A stretch of 64,000 bases of DNA from Conchocele bisecta (GCA_029237695.1 CM055275.1:91550833-91614832), one strand, 5' to 3'; shown: positions 11,550 through 23,635, counted from the stretch's first letter. Numbers and translations are program-made. The notes: generated from the sequence alone by a model not told the origin.

Positions 11550-11638
11550 CTGAAAAGGAACATAAATGTATATACATGTAATTTGATGATTATTTCAATT
11601 CTGAGCTAGGTAAATTCAATTGGGTTTGATGCATGAAA

Positions 11639-11965
11639 ACTAGAAAATTGTGTCTGCAAGACACAGCGATGGCACCACGAGGCCATTTCCCGAAAAAACA
11701 TGATTTCACAAAAAAACGACTAAGTTGATAACATGGAAAAAGTAGGTCAAGGTCAAATGAAGGTCAAAGCTTTATGTTGGCTTCTGTGTACACCATTAGC
11801 TGATCACATTGGTCCAAGTTTGGTGGCTGTATCTGTTCCAGTGGCTGAGAAACGGACTTAAACACATGAGGTATACATAGTGTGACGGACAGACAGACGG
11901 CAAGACAGACGGACAGGTGCAAAACATAATGGCCCCAACATTTCATTTTTGGGGCCATAATGATA
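11639..11965. repeat. Interspersed repeat, family C, copy 2
   Basis: It matches the 1886-2400 copy in order (aactagaaaattgtgtctg, gatggcaccacgaggccat, aggtcaaggtcaaatgaagg, gtttggtggc, (ggac)n, caaaacataat) but lacks the inner tttagccactt insertion of copy 1. That marks the latter as a later insertion or local expansion. It lies in the intron between the first two exons of the CIDE-N-like gene. Confidence 0.7.
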
Positions 11966-12468
11966 TTGCCATACAGATAGGGAGAATTTGTAGAACCAGC
12001 ACATTGTTCATCTGTATTGGGAAGATCACAATTTCAGCTATAAATTTACAATATCCTAACATGGTGCCAACAAATCACACTCAGCTATTCAACAATAATG
12101 GTCAAATACAAAGGACAGCCACCATCATGATGTAAACCAGGGGCTGCTGCGACAAGTCTGGAAATCAGAGGCAGCTCTGCAGTTGATGCTTACACCACTA
12201 GGGCTTTTGAGACTGATTGCTTGAACTTGGACCTTGAGATACATGTGTGCAGAGGGATATGACCAACACAATGGAACATAGATCATAGATCCTAGAAGGT
12301 ATTTTTTGATGGACAATAACTAGGTCCAACACTCTAAAAATACAATTTGATCTACGGAAAATCTACCCGTCTTGTACAAAGGTCTGGCACTTTTGGCAAA
12401 GACAGCAATATGCTCTCTTCTTTCCCCTTGCTTCCCAAAAGCTGTTTAGGATAAATTAACAAACTCAC

Positions 12469-12571
12469 ACTTGTCTAAAAAGTCTGCCAATGGTACGTCC
12501 GGATGATAAACGACCATCTTCTTTTTCGTCCTCGTATGGTCTAATACGGTATACAGTAAGTGTGTCGCCAT
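12469..12571 (-). CDS. Probable first coding exon, N-terminus of CIDE-N-like protein
   Basis: The ATG at 12571 sits in a good context (cacaaaATGG) 15 bp inside an exon that begins after an acceptor-like cttttag (12586). The exon ends in a strong donor (gtgagt from 12468), leaving one base that completes a Cys codon with the next exon. The encoded strand-rich sequence MATHLLYTVLDHTRTKKK then PLADFLDK matches the opening beta strand, basic loop and helix of CIDE-N/ubiquitin-like domains. Together with the next exon it makes a domain of about 75 residues, the expected size. Which family member it is cannot be decided. The gene reads leftward, and the PHD exon at 492-691 is a possible but unproven 3' end. 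Confidence 0.55.
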
Positions 12572-12641
12572 TTTGTGTGGTAGACCCTAAAAGTAGAACA
12601 TATCATGATGATATGATTAGCAATTATGGACAAACATTATG

Positions 12642-12891
12642 TTAACCTTTTCACCCAAAGTAACCATTCTACATTAATTTTTCGACATGTCTACTCTATT
12701 CTTCAGAATAGGGGTCCTTTTATTTGACATGTTTGAAGAAATCAAGAAACAAATCAGAAAAATTCTCACAATCAAAATTATCACCAACGGTGCAGGTCCT
12801 GATGAGGCAGCTCAATGCGAGCAAGATCATCTGGATCTACACTGTTTGGGAGTACAGGTATACCCATGGTCTGTAGTATTGAAAGGGTTAA
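12642..12891. mobile_element. piggyBac-like MITE, diverged copy
   Basis: TTAA at 12642-12645 and 12888-12891 flank inverted ends ccttttcaccc and gaaaggg. The middle part (cctgatgaggcagctc, gatcatctggatctacact) is the complement-related palindromic core of the family also seen at 1131-1377. It lies upstream of the first CIDE-N-like coding exon. Confidence 0.6.
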
Positions 12892-14690
12892 GTAAGAAAA
12901 GTGCATGATGGGGTTGCAACCAGCTTTGAAAAGTTGGTTGCCCAACACCAGAAACGGGTTGTCCCGGGCGCCCGGGCAATGGATTTTGCAGCCCCTGGTA
13001 TAGGGTGGGCCAAGTGTATTTTGGGTCAAGTGTAGGGTGGGCCAAGTGTATGGTGGCCCATGTATAGGGTGTATTCCCATTACATGGAACACTCATAATG
13101 CTTCTAATAACGTAAACACTGCAAGACAGATTAATGCCCCGCGGGTGTGCTATTTGATCAGGAGCTACACTGGTCAGTGGTCAATACCTCATTTGGGCTC
13201 ATTGTCTCATGACGTGTCGCATACTTGTATATACTTGTAGGAACAGATTAATGCTAGGGAAAAAGCCAAGTCGTAATAAGCTACCTTCCATAGTGAACCA
13301 TCACCTCTTGAGAGGGCACATTTTGTTGGATCAAACATTGTGTTTGTCCACATACGGTACTTGGTTTATATGTAAACGCACAAGGACATGGCATGACATG
13401 AATGTTATTATTGACAGACTGAGTCTGATGGTCGGAAGGTAAACCAATATACCCAAAACATGTGTGTTGGATATAATTATTACAAACCATATGAAACCTA
13501 AAAATTGAACATATGATTTATTCTGCGATGTTCGTGTGCCATGTTCATCAAGTTGTCATAAACTTAAGTTTTATGTTGTATCAGATAATATATCTATTAC
13601 TATAGAAATGAGTCCCAGCACACAGTTTTCTAGTTTATGATGCATGATGGCTCGTCCGGTAAATCCCTGATTATAAATTTCAATAAATTTGTAATATTTG
13701 TCACATCTTTTTCAACTTTTTAAGATCCGCAGACTAGGTCAGCACTACAGGGCGACTACCTTAATATTATGAAATATTTGAAAAGGTAGTCTTTTAACAA
13801 ATCCATAAATAAATATTCCCCAAAGTAGTGTCATTTCAGTTCTTTCCAGATTTGGCTACGGTAATATTTGTAGAAACAGGAACAGTCGCAAAATAACTAC
13901 GTTTCAATTTTCAAAACAATGAATTTATGTAACAACGAAATGAGTCATGTTTTGACAAAATGCATTTTCATTGCGACCAACTTATAGAATTAGACCACGT
14001 AGCTACATGTTTTCCCATTTGATTCAGTAAACAAAATATGATAACAGTTTACACCCACAATGACTAGCTGTAGAAAATGGCTTGTAAATAATTTTTTTAC
14101 CCCAATTGATGTTTACCCCAGTTGACGGACCCTGGTAAACACTATATGCCCCCCCCCCCCACCAGACAACTATCATTGTGATGGCATAATATTTAAACTA
14201 TGATATGTATGTCTATGCTTTTAATTTTAATGGTCAGGACACAACTCATAAACTAAAGTTTAAACAATCCATTGAAGCTGCAAGTGTAAGAAATAACCAA
14301 ACTGATGTTATAGTATAAAGTAGTATGCATGGACATGATTGCCACATAATAGTTTGCTCTGAAATCTGACTCGATGGCACATAATGTATAGAAAATGCAT
14401 CATTTTTTACAAATAAGCACAGATATTTGAAACTTATACATTTATATTCTCTTATTTTCAGTCTGAAATCAGAACAAACGATGAAGAATCACATCACTGA
14501 GAATGTTAGTAAAAAGTTGTTAGTAAACCGCAACACAACATAATTATTTCTCTTTCCACATTTGTCACATTTTGCTTACCAAATACTACAAGCACAACAG
14601 GAAATAATTTTAAAACAACTAAGTATAACACAGAGTATGGTCAACGTAAATTAATTTAATAAAATAAGTAGAAATAATATGCATACCGTA
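12892..14690. other. No gene seen; short tandem repeat at ~12995-13075
   Basis: At 12995-13075 there are four imperfect copies of agggtgggccaagtgta. The rest is AT-rich unique sequence with a C-run at about 14150. I recognised no exon. The missing last exon of the SCUBE-like gene must lie to the left of 19739 and could be here, but I could not find it. Confidence 0.4.
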
Positions 14691-14692
14691 GG

Positions 14693-15368
14693 TTAAAACT
14701 CATAATAATCGGATGGAATACACTGGTAAGGGTGGTCAATTGCAAGATCACACTTGCAAACAGGACAGAGAAAAGGAGGAGCTTCAGAATTCGGTTCAGG
14801 AGAAAGAGAAGAAAAAGATGGTAACGAATGACACCTTCTCAGAGGATAGATTATGGACACAATGCCAGAAGACAAACATAAAAGGGATGATGTAAGATTT
14901 GAAATTGAAGAAGATGAATGAAGATAGAGGTCAAAACAATAACCAGAAGAGGAAATGCAGGAGTTGGTATGTGATAAACTAGATGAAGCCGATGGTATGG
15001 GGGCACAGACAGGGGAATTGGCACAAACAGGGGAATTAGCACGGACAGGGGAATCGGACCCTTTGAGCGTATTGTTAAATAAAAAACTTGGAATGGGACT
15101 ACCGGTAGTATGAGAACAAGGCGAAGAAGATGTATGGACAGATGATGGACGAGAGTTCATAGAAACAGAATCAGAAAATTGGGGTGGAGAATAGTGACAA
15201 TGTGGGAGCAGAAGACATAGAAGCACAATCACAAGAAGAATCAAATAAATCATGAGAGCCAGGATTTGGAACAGACAGAACAGAAGAAGAATGAAATAAA
15301 TTTAGAGTTGGAGGAACTGAATTAGTAGAAGCAACAGAAGAATGAAATAAATCCGACTGTGTTGACAT
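14693..15368 (-). CDS. Hypothetical Ser-rich protein with C-terminal Cys pairs, frame-broken
   Basis: Two overlapping minus-strand frames appear to be one reading frame interrupted by a shift near 15190. The first (15368-15171) starts MSTQSDLFHSSV and repeats LFHSS-like blocks. The second continues with Ser/Pro-rich text and ends LCPVCKCDLAIDHPYQC..YYEF with two closely spaced Cys pairs that could bind zinc. A polypyrimidine stretch and tag (about 15380-15370) sit just upstream of the ATG. I do not recognise the product. The position between two inverted-repeat elements and the low complexity make a transposon ORF likely. It could also be chance. Confidence 0.3.
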
Positions 15369-15448
15369 TCTTCAGTCTAGAAAAGTAAAGGAAATAGAAC
15401 TATAATTGTTAATGAAACAACATATATATACCGCTGGTAGAATTAGTA

Positions 15449-17376
15449 GGGGAGCCAAAAGGTTTTTTTGTGGCCGGCGTGCTAATTTTGGTTTGACCAT
15501 GTGGATATCTTCGGTGAAACCATATAAACAAAATAGGCAGGTATAACCCTCTCAAATTTTTGCTCAATTACATGAAAATGGAATCCAAGATTGTCTTCCA
15601 ACTGTGGTATATCAAGACCTTAATGCGTGATATGGTTCCATCTGTGACTTTACTAATCGTGTCATACATTATAGAACATATATATATATAACCAAATATG
15701 TGATATTTCAAAATGGCCACTATATTTACTCATAAAATTACTTATTTTTTCCAATTTTCTTCAAGTGGAAACCGTTTTACTTGGTATAACCATTCGTTTG
15801 TGGATGTCATTCTTAAAATGATTTGACACACACATAACAGTTTTACATAGGTTCATATTGCAGAAACGTAGACAGTATATGTTTTCAAGATGGCTGACAT
15901 TCTATTATAGCATTATTACAACAATTCAAAATTTGCGTGTGTGAAATACTATATAGGGTAGTCATGTACTTATCATAGATTGTGGCATTCATGTAAACTG
16001 TTTGTATATTTAAATACAACTACATCATGGAATTCAAAATGGTACCAATTATTGGAAGAGAGTTGTAATAATATGTTGAATTAGACAAAACATGTGAACA
16101 TGTGTTACTGCACCAACTAATATATATTTATTCTGGCTCTGACTAGGAATCATACTGTCCTAAAACCGCATACATATAGGTTTTTGTTCCGCAAAAGAGG
16201 AGCCTTTGTTGTATTTTGTGTTGTTTCCCTATTTTGTAGTTATTGTTTTCGCTGGGGACTATACATAGCTGGTGATGGAGTGCATAGTGTTGCCATGTTG
16301 AAGGCTCTATAACCACCGCTATACCCGTGCCATAGTTTTATATCATTGTATTGTTACTTCTATGGCAGTCATGTTCATTGCCCCCATTATAGTGTTTATT
16401 ACTCTATTTGCGATGCAAACATATATACTTTTAATCATTTTCAATAGCTGTTTTCTATTCCTATCATCTTGCGATGGACACCATCAGCGGCATGTACATC
16501 CAAATTGACCATTCCATTCAACCGTGACGATAGGACAGTTGTGCAGTGCTTAGTACATCTAAAATAATAGGGTCTGATTTATATCAATTATTTTGTCATC
16601 AGCTAGTATTTTCAAGTAATACATGTTGATAAACCAACAATAATATGCTGATCGAATTTGTCCAACTTTAACATTGGCAGTAGTGAAAACAACATGTGTT
16701 TAGATTCTGGCGGCCATTTTGAATATGCAGAAATATATACATTGACGTATGTGTAGTCAATTGTAATATACAATATATTATTAAGTAGTAATGAAGCAGG
16801 CACAAGTGTTCAAAAAACGTTTTTGAACACGATTGTTTATAGTTTGGAGTAACAAAGCTTATTCTGGAGGATCTGACAGCCATCTTGGATTCTAGGTTTG
16901 CGAAGACGTTGAGAGGGTAATACCTTGTTATTTCCAATACGAGACACCATTGAAACATTAGATGGACACACACGATATATGACTCAACTATGGTGTACTA
17001 GACTTCCTAGAATGTACTACTGTTGGTTCGTAATTTTGTTTTGACACATATATATATATATATATATGGCGGCCATCTTGAATTTTTGTATTTTTATTTT
17101 TTTAACAGCCAGGAGACAACAATAGGCGTTCAGGGAAAGTTCTCATGTTCATGCTAGCCCATCTGAAAATGGTATCATCCTAATGAAACTGTAAACCAAT
17201 TTTATAAAAAAAAAACATTGGCGGCCATCTTGCATTCAATATTCACGCTATTGAGCAAAACGTTGAAGATATACCTGCTGAATTTGTTATGTATGTGCTA
17301 TAGAAGATATATACAGTGTCAAACCAAAAATAGCACGCCGGCCACCAATCACCCCCAAATGGCCCTTTGGCTCCCC
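15449..17376. mobile_element. 1.9-kb element with inverted ends and many CAAGATGGC boxes
   Basis: The left end (ggggagccaaaagg, then gtggccggcgtgcta and ttttggtttgac) is repeated inverted at the right end (17315-17376). The two arms differ by an internal gap, so they have diverged. Between them I see repeated aatggccac, caagatggctgac and ggcggccatcttg boxes in both orientations at about 150-400-bp steps (15710, 15890, 16705, 16880, 17070, 17220) and no coding frame. It is a non-autonomous DNA element or large foldback. No convincing target duplication was found. Confidence 0.6.
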
Positions 17377-17744
17377 TGCTATATCAGGGTTTTATATTGG
17401 ATTTCCGGATAAAAGCCGGAGTATGATTACAATTTAAATATTCACTCCAGATAGAAGATTAGTGGTGCCCTAAGCTAATTAGGTATACGGCTACATAGCA
17501 ATAAATTATTATAGAGTAAATGTGTCCTGTAGATTGTAGCAGGTGGCTAACCCCCGACATAAATAGAACAGAGAGACTACTAAATTGGAGCTTCCATTCT
17601 AGGTATTCAAAAAATCAAGCAAGATTAATAACAAAGAGGTTAGTTTGTGTTAGTATAATTGTGCAAAACAATATGGACACACACAATTAATGAAAAGATT
17701 CTCATCCGAATCTTGGTAAATATGGGGCGGGTTGGAAATTTAAT

Positions 17745-18340
17745 ATAAAACAAGAACTGCGTCTGTCGAACGCGGATGCCACCGGCGGCATATTGAAGAA
17801 ACTGCGACAAGCGGGTTAACCAAAATTGTCAAGGTCAAATGGTCAAGCTCATATAAATTATGGCATCGCAGGTGTAGCATACATACCAATGAATGACGAG
17901 TTGCAATGTTGAAGCAATTAAGTAACTTGTGTAGATGATATGGCAAGTTTGAGAAACTGTTACAAAATCATTAAATAAATTATGGCGAGGCATGTGTAGC
18001 ATTTATACCAATATTGAAGCAACTGAGCAAGAAATGTAGATGATATGACAAGTTAGAGAAACTGTTACGCACTGGTTAACCAAAGGTGTGACGGACTGAC
18101 TGACGGACGGACGGACTTTCAAACATACGGTATTTATGATGCACCGCTATATAAAAGATCAAAGGATTAGCTCCTAAAGATTAAAGAGTTAGCTCCTAAA
18201 TTACGAGCTAACCGAAAACATCAAAGAGATCAAAGGTTTATACTAACCCTAACCCTTATAGCTCCTAAACCCTGTATGTTTGCCCGGACGGACTGACGGA
18301 CGGACAGTCCTAAAACAATATGCCACCTCTTTTTCTAAAA
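17745..18340. repeat. Dispersed repeat with (ggac)n run, relatives of family C
   Basis: It starts acaagaactgcgtctgtcga, repeats internally (caatgttgaagcaatt at about 17905 and 18008), has two (ggac)n stretches (18100 and 18290) and ends ggtggcataaaaataaat. A similar module follows at 18400-18780. The interspersed gctcctaaa text at 18170-18270 is a short tandem repeat. Non-coding. Confidence 0.55.
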
Positions 18341-18399
18341 TCGGTGGCATAAAAATAAATAAACAATAATTGTTTATGGGACATCGCATATACCCACAT

Positions 18400-19060
18400 C
18401 AAGGACTGAATAGTAGAGTAAAAGATAAAAGTTGTAATAATGTAGCCGTATGTCAAAATTATCTCCTCTTGTGAAGGCCCCCTCGTCAGATTTGTTTGTG
18501 GTTTGTGCAAACCCTTGGGTGATGATGAATCTAGGCACAAACAAGAAATGTGGCCTAGCGGATGACAGATGACCCCTGATCTTAACCGGACGGACGCACG
18601 GACGGACAGACTTTCTAACATATGGGACTTATGAGGTAATTGCTATATAAAAGATCAAAGGGTTAGCTCAATAGATTTATGAGCTAACAGAATAAACCAA
18701 AGGATTCTTTTGTGTTAGGCTCCTCCCCTTAGCTCATAACTCCCGGATGTTGGTGCGGACTGTCGAAACATTATATGACACTGGCTAGTCAAGGCCGGAT
18801 TCATGGAAATTGAAGGGATATGTTAATTAATGAGCGAGGAGATAACATCACAAGCATATTTGACAACATTTTTAAACTAATTACCGCCCATGTCGGGACG
18901 TTGGTTGGTGTCAGGGAAACAGTAAATGGTCTGTGATGAATGTACATACAAGAAATCAAAATGAAATTTCAATTAATGAGCGAGGAGACATAGCCACAAA
19001 AATTATGACGGACTGAAGGACGAACGAACGAATGCTACACCAATATGCCCGAAACTTTTC
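18400..19060. repeat. Decayed copies of the same dispersed repeat
   Basis: Landmarks tgcatgtt..gcggac, ctaacatatgggac and tatataaaagatcaaag..ttagctc repeat those of 18110-18180, and gagcgaggaga occurs twice (18830 and 18975). The interval carries no supportable exon. Confidence 0.45.
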
Positions 19061-19360
19061 TCTGCAAAGTACAGGTATTAAAACATGTATCACATATACA
19101 AATAAAAAACAATTTGGGCAATCTATTTTGAGGGTGGGTGGAGATGAGAATCTATTCATAAACTTTATGTGGCCTGTAACTGAATGACTTCAGTGTTCAT
19201 TCTAGGGGTGGGCCATTGGCCCATACTTTTCATAAATGGCCAACCAAGTGAATCACTGAGGGGCCACAATGGCCCACACTTTTTAAAACCGTTCCCAAGT
19301 TAAATACAATGTGATACATTTCACTGGGCTACTGAAAAGACAATTTGTTGTTTTTTAAGT

Positions 19361-19680
19361 TAGGCCATACCAAGTTTTTTCTATGTTAAGCGTCCACCCT
19401 GACTGCCAAAACATATCAACCAATCAGGCAAAAAAACACAAGATGTGCAAATACAAACGAATGTAAATTGAACTTGGAAAGTCTTTTTAATGCTCTAATG
19501 AAAGCATACTCCGGTGGAATGTTACCTGAAGCAGGTGTAAAGGCTTAATAAAATATTGATTTTTTGCAACATTTTGGTGAAAATAATTAATAATATTGTG
19601 ATTGTTTTTTTCACAAAAAGACCCTCAAAACCTACCAGCCCGCGGACCCTTAACATAGAAAAACTTTGTATTGCCTTATT
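19361..19680. mobile_element. MITE with ~40-bp inverted ends
   Basis: The left end taggccataccaagttt, tttctatgttaagcgtcc is mirrored at the right by ggacccttaacatagaaa, aactttgtattgcctta. The element is about 320 bp, AT-rich inside, and lies 60 bp from the SCUBE-like exon at 19739-19818 within that gene. Confidence 0.65.
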
Positions 19681-19738
19681 CAAATACTGACTTTTTTGGC
19701 AATTTGAGACATGAATGTAATAAAGTTACATTGCCTAC

Positions 19739-19818
19739 CTTCAAGACTGACTGATGTTGAAATGAACTATATAACCGCCAATCTTCCACAATGTCTTCTA
19801 TTAGCCGCTGGTATTCCG
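19739..19818 (-). CDS. SCUBE-like exon, segment after the CUB domain
   Basis: The acceptor ttttacag precedes 19818 and the donor gtaggc follows 19739. The 80-bp exon begins by completing a codon split with the exon at 20815-20669 and ends in phase 0. It encodes AEYQRLIEDIVED and WRLYSSFQHQSVLK. This aligns by eye with the conserved stretch that directly follows the CUB domain in vertebrate SCUBE proteins (YQxLIEDIVRDGRLY..NHQEILK). SCUBE proteins are secreted EGF-repeat/CUB proteins that act at the cell surface as co-receptors, for example in Hedgehog release. The next, last exon should lie further left but was not found. Confidence 0.85.
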
Positions 19819-20668
19819 CTGTAAAAGCAACATGAATTCTAGTTTCTATTCAGGTCGACAATTTCTTTTAGAATAAAACATATATAACATTTTATACTAG
19901 GAGATCACGGGTACTCTTAAGCTAAACATGACACAAAGTTCACTCAGGACTAGTGTACTAGGCTTGGGCACCGGATAGACATTGCACTACACATGGAGTT
20001 CATGTTGATGTTCACTATTGTTAAACCCCTAGTTAACAATTGTGCACTATGCGGTTCACTTCTAGTGAACTTTGCATATTTCCAATATTGCAGTTCAGTG
20101 TAAACTCATGTGTACAATGTTGTACAGATATGTGTTTTAATTCATTATAGCGTGATAAAAATGTGAAGCCTAGTAAGGAATACAAAAAACGAACCATGCT
20201 GACATAGTGTGATTAAGTGAATGCAACATAACTATGGGAAGAAACAAACTGCCGTAAAACGATAATATTTTACTTATAATTAATCAACATAGAAATCTGC
20301 TACCGGTTTCACAAACCGTACAACAAAGAAAATTGCCAATGCAATCATACACATTTAAAATATATTTCCACAGGCAATCAATAATAAACATTTCACTTAT
20401 TTGTCGACACATTAGAAATACGTTGCCATTAGTGATTTTTGTTAATGCGACAAATAGTAACCTCCACCAGTTGAACTGGTCTGCTTGTTGTGGATGGAGT
20501 TCTTTGACATATTGACATCTGCAACCACTGATATAAAGTCGTCATTTTATATGGTTGTAATGTCTTTACTGCCCGTTTTACTTGGCTCATTGAGGGTCGG
20601 TCTAATATTCACTATTTTGAAGTACATGTTTGACGTTTAGTGAAACCAGTAACATACTCCTGCCTTAC

Positions 20669-20815
20669 CATTGTATGTCACAAAGGTTATAGAAAATCCC
20701 TTGGCTGTGTTCTCATTGTCCGACTGAAACCACAAACGCTTCGATCTGGCCGTGAATGCGATTGGTCGATCACCCTTCTCGCATGTTTCATACGTCAATG
20801 TTGAATAGGGATTTT
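20669..20815 (-). CDS. SCUBE-like exon, end of the CUB domain
   Basis: The acceptor attgtag precedes 20815 and the donor gtaagg follows 20669. The 147-bp exon is open for 48 codons and encodes LTYETCEKGDRPIAFTARSK, then LWFQSDNENTAKGFSITFVTYN. The TYE(S/T)C-x-x-x-(D/E)RPIAFTxRS-x-(K/R)LW pattern is diagnostic of the C-terminal CUB domain of SCUBE1-3 by my recollection of the family. The following exon (19818-19739) continues at exactly the expected residue and phase, which makes the identification firm. Earlier exons (EGF repeats) would lie at higher coordinates on this strand. None was recognised before the assembly gap, so the introns are long. Confidence 0.87.
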
Positions 20816-20829
20816 CTACAATAAGACAA

Positions 20830-21890
20830 CATTGTTATATACATGTGGCTACATATACGACTATATTATCAGTATGTTATTTTTGTGATTATCACATAGA
20901 GGTTTATTTTGTCAACATATTTTACATGACAGGCACTGGGAAAGCAAAGAAATGTGGCCTGTCGGCACACGAGTGCCCCCATGGCAGCATTGCCTCTAAA
21001 AGTGGTTGTATTTACTTAATATCTTAATATCAGTGAACGACCTTGACCTTGGGCGGGGGTGGAGCATCTCCTACAGAATGAAGCATGATTATGATAAGAC
21101 ATAAGCCAAATATGACAAAATTCCGTGCGAGGAAACAGAGGTTACAGCACCCAGGAGTAACTCGGTCATATTTCTGAGTGAATGACCAGTAGCGGTCAAG
21201 TGGTCAGTAGTGAACAAAAGACACTAGTCTCTCTTGTTTGATGCGCAAAGAAGTAACTCGTTGAATTTCCTCAAAATCTTGAAGTGCAATGGAACGATCA
21301 AGGCGGTCAACATGGAACGGTCAAGGCGGTCAACAGTGAACAAAGGCGTGTCTATTGTTCCATGCCCAGTAACTCGGTCGGATTTGCTCAATATCTGGTA
21401 GACGTACGGACGGACAGACACCGGTAACGCTATATGCTCCCTTACCATTTGTCTAAATACGTGTGTAATAGTATTAAACCAGACATGCCTAGTTGCAGAT
21501 TTCATAAACTTAGATATACACGTTTTCATCGGTGACTTACATATTAAAATAAAGATTTTATCGCAAATTAATTTCCGTAAGAATACATTCATTTCCGTAA
21601 TTCTATTTTCAAACCGGAAAAACCGGAAAATGACATCACACAGTATCCATGTGATTCAAAATGGCAGTGTCTTCAAAATGCCGGAAGTAATGTTTTCAAA
21701 GATAGAGATTGAATTGCAGGCGATTAATTCGGTGACGCTGAATGTGAATGATCTTTGTGCTGAACTACTTATTTTTTGCGCACTAATAGCGCGTCAGTCA
21801 ATGTTGGTCAAGGTTCACACGTGTAAATACAAATTGACATGTGCTTTTCTAAAAATAAATAATTCATAATCGTCATACCGTCGGGGTCAT
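20830..21890. other. No gene seen; decayed repeats
   Basis: The stretch contains a decayed dispersed repeat with ccttgaccttgggcgggg and gtagacgtacggacggacag (21030-21430), in which aacggtcaaggcggtcaaca is repeated in tandem. An open frame of about 79 codons at 21630-21869 has no domain that I recognise and no supporting splice sites. Confidence 0.4.
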
Positions 21891-21899
21891 GACCCCAGC

Positions 21900-22220
21900 T
21901 CCGCCAATTATTTCGCGGGATTTCGAGGGGGGCGGTCTCAGGAATTTTGTGGGGGAGGGGGGTCTCTAGTCGCGAAGGTCGAAACGTTAAAAATCTGAAA
22001 CCAGCATGGGAACATTTCAGAGTTACGGTGTCCGCAACTAGGGGGTCACTCCAGACACGATTTTTCAGGGGGGTGCGGGTAAAGAAACCACTTTCCAGGG
22101 GTGTGGGGTGGGTATCAGGATTTTCCAGGTGGGGGTATTTGTCGGTCAAAAGTGCTTCCCTATGGGGGGGGGGGGTACAGATATTTTCTGGAATAGCCCA
22201 TAATTTTTTTTTTTTTTAAT
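21900..22220. repeat. G-rich repeat related to the 23.6-24.2 kb array
   Basis: Units with gggtaaagaaaccactttcc, aggggtgtgggg and caggattttccaggt are diverged versions of the array at 23690-24130. The frames open on both strands are Pro- or Gly-rich artefacts. From 22220 to 23010 I see unique AT-rich DNA without recognisable exons. Confidence 0.6.
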
Positions 22221-23010
22221 ATTTAATAAAATGCGTCAGCCATTCAAAATCAGACCACAACCTTGCTTTGAAAGTCATTTAATACACAAAGCACACAACT
22301 ATTCGATTCAGACTGTCATTAGACATACAGTTTTATATAAATATGCATAATACATGCCTTCTAGAATCGATGCGAGCAAGTGCAAGGAAAATTATACACG
22401 CAAATCAGTGGGTGGGGTAAAGTTTCCATTCAAAACGGTGCATTCACATGTCAAGCGACAAGTCATTAATATTTAGGATTGAACCAGGCCTGTGGAATGG
22501 CTTGGTGATTACCATCAGTACCTTCCAAATACTATATTTAAAAAAACGCCCAAAGCCTAGGCAAAGAGTTCAAACACAGCGCCAATACTTCTCTCCAGGC
22601 TGTGACTATCGTACCTCCAAAGAGATGAGAGTATGTTCTTCTTTTACGTATTTTCCACCACTGTTGGTGCACCCCGCGTAGTAGGTAAATGGTTGATGTC
22701 GGTATTCTCGAAGTCGGACTGGATCCAATTCACCCATCCAGCATCTCATACTCGCCTCCTTTCTGAAGAGCTCAGGGGGGAATTTACGGGGTTTGCTCTA
22801 TATTTACATCATTTTCGAGTGCTTCAAACAACTAAATTCCAATCGTTAAATCAAATTTGTATGCATATTTATAATGTTAAATAGTCATTTAAAAATGTTC
22901 GTGATTTTAAATGTGAAATATTCTTGCACGAAAATGATGTGTGTGTAGAGCAAAATGTCACTTATAAATAGTAGATATCTGGGAACTTTTATTAGTATGG
23001 GAAGCCATTA

Positions 23011-23330
23011 TTACAACCCAAGCAGCTTTATTCGTTGTAGATGTAATTGGTAGCACATTTGGCCTGCTACTCGTTCTATTTCTAGGGTGGTTGACTTAGT
23101 GATATAGTTGTTTTTGAAACCGTTACAGTCGATGATCAGCTGGGTAATGACCGATATGTTTAGTTTGTAAAAGTTCGAGTCTCCTAGCACTTTTTGGATT
23201 TCTTGACGAAACGCCGGGTAGGTCTGTTTCCGAACTTCGTGTAGTGCTGGGCATCTTAGTAGCATGTGTGACGCATCATAGCTCCGCCTCCAAATGACAG
23301 TTAGGACAAGAAGGGTCGACTAAGTACAGG
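23011..23330 (-). pseudogene. 3' end of a LINE ORF2 (Cys/His motif and C-terminus)
   Basis: The minus strand encodes SCPNCHLEAE, then after a one-base shift DASHMLLRCPAL-HEVRKQTYPAF, and ends in ERVAGQMCYQLHLQRIKLLG before a stop. The CxxC..H..LLxCP spacing is the zinc-knuckle-like motif at the C-terminus of many non-LTR retrotransposon ORF2 proteins (jockey/CR1-type order: RT, then Cys motif), and a short Cys-x-x-Leu-His-x-x-Arg ending is common there. The reverse transcriptase part is absent, so this is a 5'-truncated, frame-shifted copy. Confidence 0.65.
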
Positions 23331-23635
23331 GTAAATATGTGTGTGTTGCTTTGAAATAGGTACGTTCCTGTTAATAGTAGTAACCAAATAAATAGCCGCT
23401 AACCTTTGGCACCACCCACGGACTCGGTAGAAGGAAGGTCGGATATGTGTGAATAGTATTAAATAGCGCAAAAGTGGACCCTTGCATGATACAAACTTCT
23501 TAACCGTATTAACGCACGGACACACGGACGGTGCAAACACTATATGACACCGGCTCTTCGAGACAGGGTTCATAAAAAGTACACCCCCCCCTATTAATAG
23601 TATAAAATGCAGCACTTTATACTTTTACTTACATG

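Noticed and set aside
12469..12586. Alternative frame of the first CIDE-N-like exon (TLTVYRIRPYEDEKEDGRLS), which at first seemed to follow the SCUBE CUB exon
   Set aside because: The true next SCUBE exon was found at 19818-19739, and the exit phase of this alternative frame does not fit the following exon.
17041..17070. AT-repeat as promoter or origin
   Set aside because: A plain (at)n microsatellite; nothing supports a function.
21630..21869. 79-codon frame starting MTSHSIHVIQNGSV as a host first exon
   Set aside because: No donor in a fitting place and no recognisable domain.
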